A stretch of 64,000 nucleotides of DNA from Streptomyces sp. NBC_01750 (GTDB lineage Bacteria; Actinomycetota; Actinomycetes; Streptomycetales; Streptomycetaceae): assembly GCF_035918095.1 (NCBI RefSeq), contig NZ_CP109137.1:744001-808000 (forward strand). The letters run 5' to 3'. Shown piece after piece: positions 59,381-64,000 of the stretch. Numbering within the stretch: position 1 is the stretch's first letter; each line of letters starts with the position of its first letter. Position numbers and translations under genes: made by a program. The notes under the pieces were generated by a model. That model was not told the DNA's origin. It worked only from the letters and a program-made list of their open reading frames with translations, and did not search any database.

Positions 59381-60311
59381 CGGCCTCTCCTTCGGTGTCG
59401 GTGCACGAAAGCGTCGGCGCCTGTGAGGGTTCGCAGGTACTGTTCCGTCCAGCCTGTCTCCTGAGGGGCCCTCGGTGCCTGATCCTGCTGGGTCGAAATT
59501 CCCTCCAGCGGTCCGCCTGCGGGCACGGGGGCTACTGGGTCGCGGCCTTGTGAAGGCCTTCCGAGGGGTCGGCCCGACGGGCGTCCGGCGGTGGCTCCTG
59601 GCGGCGCCGGCCTGCGGACCGCGGGGTCGCTCGACCTCTCCCCGCCTGTACTTCTCGGCCGGGCTCCGGCCACGGCACAGCTCGCCGGCCACCTCACAGC
59701 TCGCGAGCCGGACCGGAAGAGCGGTCGTCGATCACGCAACCGGCCAATGGTCGGCGAGGCTGCCGTGCCACACGCTGCCGGACCGGGGCCGGCCCGCATC
59801 CGCACCCGGGCGCCCACGAAGGCGCGGGGAGCATGGCCGTCAGGATGCCGGCCGCCCCTGTCTCAGGCAGCGCTGTGCACAGCGTCGCAAGCGGGCGACC
59901 CCGGCGCCTGCCCCTGGCAGAGCCAAGATGCGTCCGGCACTCCACCCGCGGGCGCAGGGCACGGCGCCGGAGCGGGCACGTCCGGGACCTCCTGCGCCCA
60001 GCGGGAAGTCCCGGGAACGGCCACAGCGCCCGTACCCGGGACGGTGCGTGGCTCCCTCGGAGAGATCCGCGCGACCGAGAACCCAACTCTCAGCGGGTAC
60101 CGGACTCCTCGAAATGACTAAAGTATGACAAGGCCGTCATCTCACTGCAGCCGCCTCTCGCTGCGGCTCTATGGGGATGTGAGGTGAGGGCGTGCCCCCG
60201 GACCGGCCCGCCCGGGATCGCCGTCGACGCGCCGTTCTCGGTGAAAACCGCCTGGTGGAAAGCCTGAAGGCTGCCGAGGACGCCATCGCGACGCACGACG
60301 AGCACGACGCG
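59381..60311. other. 931-bp region upstream of the chaperone operon, no recognised gene
   Basis: Very GC-rich; long open frames on both strands lack ribosome sites and family features. An AT-rich patch near 60110-60135 (GACTAAAGTATGACAAGGCCGTCA) is the best promoter-like sequence, but it lies some 730 nt from the first gene. No CIRCE (GAGCACT) or HAIR (CTTGAGT) element was seen. Confidence 0.5.
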
Positions 60312-60578
60312 TCAGCGCGTCGGCCCCGAAGCTCGCTTGTGGCGGCGCATGCGCAGAGCCCGGTACAGCCGCAGCGGGAAGAGCCCCACCAGCGGAGCGC
60401 GGCGGCCGAGATCCTCACTGTCCTCATGATCGAAGGCGCGAGCGTAGCGCTGTGCGTCCTCCGCGGACGGATAACTCTTGGTTCCTCCCGCGCCGCAGCC
60501 GCGTACGCACTGCCAGTGCATGGTGTCGCCGTCGCTGGAGAAGCGAAAGCGATGGCCGAGAAGGCGGCAGCGCAGCAT
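60312..60578 (-). CDS. Small conserved zinc-ribbon-like protein
   Basis: 88 aa. The N-terminus has paired cysteines (MLRCRLLGH and WQCVRGCGAGGTKSYPSAEDAQRYA), probably binding a metal. The C-terminus is a conserved block, FDHEDSEDLGRRAPLVGLFPLRLYRALRMRR. A truncated relative is at 49165-49325. Function unknown. Confidence 0.78.
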   Translation of the reverse strand: MLRCRLLGHRFRFSSDGDTMHWQCVRGCGAGGTKSYPSAEDAQRYARAFDHEDSEDLGRRAPLVGLFPLRLYRALRMRRHKRASGPTR

Positions 60579-60659
60579 GGCTCACCAGCCTATTCGGAGC
60601 GAGGCATTCCGGCGTGTCCGGCCGCCCCATGACCGCGACCACACGTGGGGGTTGAGAGC

Positions 60660-61283
60660 ATGACCACCACCTCGGAGCCGCGCACCGTCACCACGCGTCT
60701 CCCGGCCCGTCTCGACCGGCTGCCCTGGTCCCGCTTCCACTGGAGAATCGTGATCGGCCTGGGCACCGTCAGGATCCTCGACGGGCTGGAAGTCACCATT
60801 GTGGGAGCCGTCGCCTCCCGCATGACGGAGCCGGGCAGCGGAATTTCCCTCACCACGGCTGACATCGGATCCGCCGCCGCCATCTACGTGGCGGGGGCAT
60901 GTATCGGCGCTCTGCTCTTCGGTCGCCTCACGGACCGGTTCGGGCGGAAGAAACTCTTCATGGTCACGCTGGGCGTCTACATCCTGGCGACGGTAGCGAC
61001 CGCGTTCGCCCAGGAGCCCTGGTACTTCTTCCTCTTCCGGCTCCTCACCGGCATGGGTATCGGCGGGGAGTACGCAGCGATCAACTCGGCCATCGACGAG
61101 CTGATTCCCGCCCGTAACCGGGGCCAGGTCGACCTGGCCATCAACGGCAGTTACTGGGCCGGCGCGGCGATCGGCAGCCTGGCCGCTCTGGCCTTCCTCG
61201 ACACCAGCCTCTTCGCCGCCGACCTGGGCTGGCGGCTGGCCTTCGGCATCGGCGGCACCCCAGTGATCAACCAGACCGAATAG
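60660..61283 (+). pseudogene. MFS transporter, 3'-truncated
   Basis: 207 aa from ATG 60660, less than half the usual 430-480. It covers five or so membrane segments and the MFS signature [13 protein letters not shown], then [30 protein letters not shown], of the sugar/metabolite porter group. After [10 protein letters not shown] the sequence departs (TPVINQTE, stop), and no continuation was found in other frames. Truncation by rearrangement is likely. Confidence 0.75.
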
Positions 61284-61341
61284 GCGAAGCGGGCCAACCG
61301 CCGAAGAGCACAGAAACAGTGCAAAAGGTACGCTGTGAGTT

Positions 61342-63132
61342 ATGCATGGCGTACAGAACGGCGCCCGCGGGTTGGCTCGCCCGACTCTCCGTAACAGGGG
61401 GACGAGCAGCGTCCGGGCCCAGGCGCCCGTCACCGCTCCGGCCTCATGGAGCCGGGAGCAACTGGCGCATCTGTACAGACTTTTCGTTCTGGCCATGGTG
61501 ATGTTCGATGGGCGTGAAGAGGCCGAGATCCTGCGCCTTGCCATGGCCACGGTGCCCCGGCTCGGACCGTGCCGGCCCGAGGCCTGCTACCTCTTGAAGG
61601 ACGGACGCTTCCAGCTGGCTGCGGTCACCGACCCGAAAGCCGACGGCGGGCACGCCCGGCGGGACATGGCCCGGGCGGATGAGCAGTTCACGGTACTGGG
61701 CGGGGAGGACGGGCCGGTCCGGTTCCGGGAGGAGGACTGGGGGTGGGCGGTCGCGCTGCGCTGCGCCAGCGGGCTGATCGGCTACCTCGTCGTCAGTGCG
61801 GAGAAGCCGCCGTCCGACGACCAACGCTTCCTGGTTTACGCGCTTGCCCAGCCCACCGGAGCCGCCCTTTACAACGCCGACTCCCGCCGCCGCGACCGGG
61901 AATATGCCTGGCAGACGCTCCGGGTGAAGGAGGAGCGCGAAGCCACCAACGAACGGCTCACGGCGCTGGTGGCGGAACTGGAGCAACAACGCACCGTCCA
62001 TGAGGTCCTCGCCCGGACCAGCGTGGCCGACGACGGGGAGGACGGCATCGCCCGTGCGGTTTTCCAGCTGACCGGCCTGCCGGCATGCGTCGAGGACCGC
62101 TTCGGGAACCTGCTGGCCTGGGCAGGGCCCGGCGCCCCCGCCTGCGGCAAGCCCGAACCGCTGCGGCGGGAGCAGTTCCTCCAGGACGCCATGCGCGCGC
62201 TGAGCCCCGTCCGCGACAAGGACCGGCTCGTCGGACTGGCCCGCCACCATGGCGAGATCCTCGGAACGATCGCCCTCATCGACCCCGCCACCGAGGCAGG
62301 GGAAGCCGAGGAGTTCACTCTCGAGCACGCGTGCACCGCTCTGGCCCTCGAACTCGCCCACCGCCGCAGCCTCGCGGAAGTCGAACTGCGGCTGCGGCGC
62401 GAGCTGGTGAACGATCTCATCACCGGCACCGACGACAGCGCTACGTACACCCGGGCGGAAGCGCTCGGCCATGACCTGCACGGCATGCACCATGTGGCCG
62501 TCGTGCAGTGGCAGGACACGCCCGCGAACGAGCGGTTCATGCGGGCGGTCTCCCGTGCCGCCCAGGCGCTGGGCATGCGGTCGCTGCTGGCCAGCCGCTC
62601 GGAGACAGCCGTTCTGATCGTCCAGGGGGAGCCGCGCGGCGCGGCGCTGTACGAGGCCGTGGCCGGCGAGTTGGACTCCCGGCGTGGTGCCGTGGGCATC
62701 GGCGGTCCATGTGAGGTGACGGACGGCCTCCCCCGGTCCTTCGACCAGGCCACCCGGGCGCTGAGTGTCCGCCGGCGCTCCCAGCCACCGTACGGTGCCA
62801 CCGACTTCGACCAGCTGGGCCTCTACCGCATCCTCGCCCGGGGCGACGACGGCCGCGAGGTGGAGCAGTTCGTCCGCGAATGGCTCGGCCATCTCCTGGA
62901 CTACGACGTCGCGCACGGAACCGATCTCGTGCCCACGCTCACCCAGTACTTCGACTGCGGTGGCAACTACGACAAGACGGCCCGCGCGCTCGCCATCCAC
63001 CGCAGTACCCTGCGCTACCGGCTGCAACGCATCCAAGAGGTCAGCGGCCGGAGGCTGAACGACGTCGAGAGCCGTCTCAACCTCCAAGTGGCGACCCGAA
63101 TCTGGAAGGTCAGCGGATCGGCGACCCTGTGA
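61342..63132 (+). CDS. PucR/CdaR-family transcriptional regulator
   Basis: 596 aa from ATG 61342. Residues about 35-185 form a GAF-like sensor, and a coiled region (REATNERLTALVAELEQQR) follows. The C-terminal PucR helix-turn-helix is NYDKTARALAIHRSTLRYRLQRIQEVSGRRL. Family members respond to purines, sugars or acids and activate adjacent genes. The upstream transporter is truncated, so its target may be lost. Confidence 0.88.
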   Translation: MHGVQNGARGLARPTLRNRGTSSVRAQAPVTAPASWSREQLAHLYRLFVLAMVMFDGREEAEILRLAMATVPRLGPCRPEACYLLKDGRFQLAAVTDPKADGGHARRDMARADEQFTVLGGEDGPVRFREEDWGWAVALRCASGLIGYLVVSAEKPPSDDQRFLVYALAQPTGAALYNADSRRRDREYAWQTLRVKEEREATNERLTALVAELEQQRTVHEVLARTSVADDGEDGIARAVFQLTGLPACVEDRFGNLLAWAGPGAPACGKPEPLRREQFLQDAMRALSPVRDKDRLVGLARHHGEILGTIALIDPATEAGEAEEFTLEHACTALALELAHRRSLAEVELRLRRELVNDLITGTDDSATYTRAEALGHDLHGMHHVAVVQWQDTPANERFMRAVSRAAQALGMRSLLASRSETAVLIVQGEPRGAALYEAVAGELDSRRGAVGIGGPCEVTDGLPRSFDQATRALSVRRRSQPPYGATDFDQLGLYRILARGDDGREVEQFVREWLGHLLDYDVAHGTDLVPTLTQYFDCGGNYDKTARALAIHRSTLRYRLQRIQEVSGRRLNDVESRLNLQVATRIWKVSGSATL

Positions 63133-63182
63133 ACCGGGCTTGCGCCGGCGATCGCGGCCGGGCCCACGCCGGTCCGGCGCCA

Positions 63183-63429
63183 TGGCGGTGCGCCATGGCG
63201 TCACCAGCCTGTTCGCCGCCTTCAACATCGCCGACGGCACCGTCATCGGCGAACTCCACCGCCGCCACAGGGCAATCGACTTCAAGAAGTTCCTGGTCAC
63301 GATAGACGAGGCCGTACCCGCTCAGCTGGATGTTCACCTGGTCCGCGACAACTACGCCACCCACAACGCTGCGGACATCAAGAGCTGGGTTGCCAGGCAC
63401 CCGCGCTTCCACGTGCACTTCACCCCGAC
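63183..63429 (+). pseudogene. IS630-family transposase fragment
   Basis: VRHGVTSLFAAFNIADGTVIGELHRRHRAI then LDVHLVRDNYATHN and RHPRFHVHFTPTGS belong to the middle of an IS630-type DDE transposase, of a different subgroup from the intact element at 6268. The N-terminal third and the last catalytic Glu region are missing. At about 63430 the sequence switches abruptly to a different transposase on the other strand. Confidence 0.8.
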
Positions 63430-63790
63430 CGGCTCCGGTGTCGGAGCGGACCTGGAAGTCGGCCCAGCCGAGTTCGTCCTTGACCTGTTTGTAGCTCTGC
63501 TCGATCCAGTGCCGGATGCCGTCGATCCGCACTATTTCGGCCAGGTCGGCTGCCGGGTGCGGGCTGTCCGCCTCCCGTGGTCCGCCGGGCCGGGGCAGGT
63601 CGGTGGCCAGATACCAGGTGGACTGCGCGCTGCAGGGTGGCCGGGTCGGTGGTGGCCACCACCAGGCGCGTGGTGCCATCCGGTCCCCACCAGCCCAGCT
63701 GTGCGTCGGCCGCCCACCAGGTAGCCGTGTGCCCGTCACGGAATCCTCGTGTGACCGCGCTCCAGTCGCCGGGGCGGTCCGGTCCGTGCC
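63430..63790 (-). pseudogene. IS701-like transposase C-terminal fragment, frameshifted
   Basis: Minus strand: TWWAADAQLGWWGPDGTTRLVVATTDPATLQ, then, in another frame, STWYLATDLPRPGGP and DLAEIVRIDGIRHWIEQSYKQVKDELGWADFQVRSD. The last block with the catalytic Glu is typical of IS701-family DDE transposases. A frameshift lies near 63620. It is fused end to end with the IS630 fragment. Confidence 0.72.
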
Positions 63791-63815
63791 AGGCAAGGTT
63801 GCGGGCGGCATCATA

Positions 63816-64000
63816 TCAACGTCGTACCCGCGGCATCCCCAGTCCGATCCAGGAGATGATCTCGCGCTGGATCTCGTTGTTGCCGCCGCCGAAGGTGAAG
63901 ATCACGGCCGATCGGTAGCCGCGCTCCAGCTCGCCGTGCAGGACCGTCCCGGCCGAGCCCTCCTTGAGGGCACCGGCCGCGCCGACGACCTCCATCAGCC
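63816..64000 (-). CDS. Acyl-CoA dehydrogenase, C-terminal part (runs off the window)
   Basis: Reading to the stop at 63816 gives LMEVVGAAGALKEGSAGTVLHGELERGYRSAVIFTFGGGNNEIQREIISWIGLGMPR. This is the end of an acyl-CoA dehydrogenase, with the FGGGNNEIQR motif that closes on the flavin. The 5' part is outside the window. Family enzymes desaturate acyl-CoA; it could belong to the catabolism at 15-30 kb, though 34 kb separates them. Confidence 0.88.
   Translation of the reverse strand, partial: LMEVVGAAGALKEGSAGTVLHGELERGYRSAVIFTFGGGNNEIQREIISWIGLGMPRVRR

Noticed and set aside
60090..60305. 71-codon minus-strand frame in the gap before the zinc-ribbon gene
   Set aside because: No ribosome site and no conserved-looking segment; neighbouring frames are equally open.

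Overview
The window is 64 kb of high-GC actinobacterial DNA, almost certainly a Streptomyces. It has GTG and TTG starts behind GGAGG ribosome sites, a two-domain geosmin synthase, an NsdA-like TPR regulator, a DUF397 protein, a large ATP-binding LuxR-type regulator, Hanks-type kinases and SpoIIE-type phosphatases. No tRNA, rRNA or CRISPR array was seen. All calls come from reading the sequence; no database search was run.

Layout. (1) 1-14.9 kb: regulatory and housekeeping genes. These are a PAS/SpoIIE phosphatase (cut by the window start), an NsdA-like regulator, a kinase-fold phosphotransferase with a 17-bp terminator hairpin, a secreted peptidoglycan amidase, and an intact IS630-family element sitting about 100 bp upstream of the geosmin synthase gene. 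A LAL regulator and several small conserved proteins follow. (2) 15-30 kb: an acyl-CoA catabolic district. One four-gene operon encodes an enoyl-CoA hydratase, a fused double DUF35/OB-fold protein and two thiolase-fold lipid-transfer proteins. Around it are three AMP-forming acyl-CoA ligases, a PaaK-type ligase, a VOC protein, a secreted penicillin-acylase-family enzyme and a nitronate-monooxygenase-like flavoprotein. Two promoters about 11 kb apart carry the same 17-bp operator (TCTGAy-N5-GTCAGA), and paaK has its own PaaR-like palindrome. (3) 30-36.8 kb: a secreted beta-lactamase-fold hydrolase, a phytoene-desaturase-type FAD enzyme, a kinase with C-terminal TPRs and an MpaB/Lcp-like oxygenase. 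(4) 37-42.2 kb: a decayed stretch with a triple-frameshifted molybdopterin oxidoreductase, a broken YoaK/DUF1275 gene and a phosphatase remnant. Between them lie an intact kinase with a ricin-type lectin tail and an intact GAF/SpoIIE phosphatase.

(5) 42.4-60.6 kb: a dense stress-protection island. Two divergent small heat-shock proteins, DUF2267 and DoxX proteins, glutaminase, an ATP-dependent DNA ligase, a DUF1931 histone-fold protein and a PsiE protein precede a nine-gene minus-strand operon. That operon reads: YflT-like stress protein, DnaK, GrpE, CbpA-type DnaJ, CbpM, ClpB, zinc-ribbon thioredoxin, UBP-type zinc finger, and a cNMP-binding FAD oxidoreductase without redox cysteines. The gene repertoire (Hsp20, Clp unfoldase, thioredoxin, PsiE) parallels the transmissible heat-resistance loci of proteobacteria. 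The operon and its neighbour PsiE are bracketed by two related copies of a small zinc-ribbon ORF, one truncated. This is the best candidate for an under-described system here.

(6) 60.6-64 kb: a truncated MFS transporter, a PucR-type regulator, fused fragments of IS630 and IS701-like transposases, and the C-terminus of an acyl-CoA dehydrogenase running off the window.
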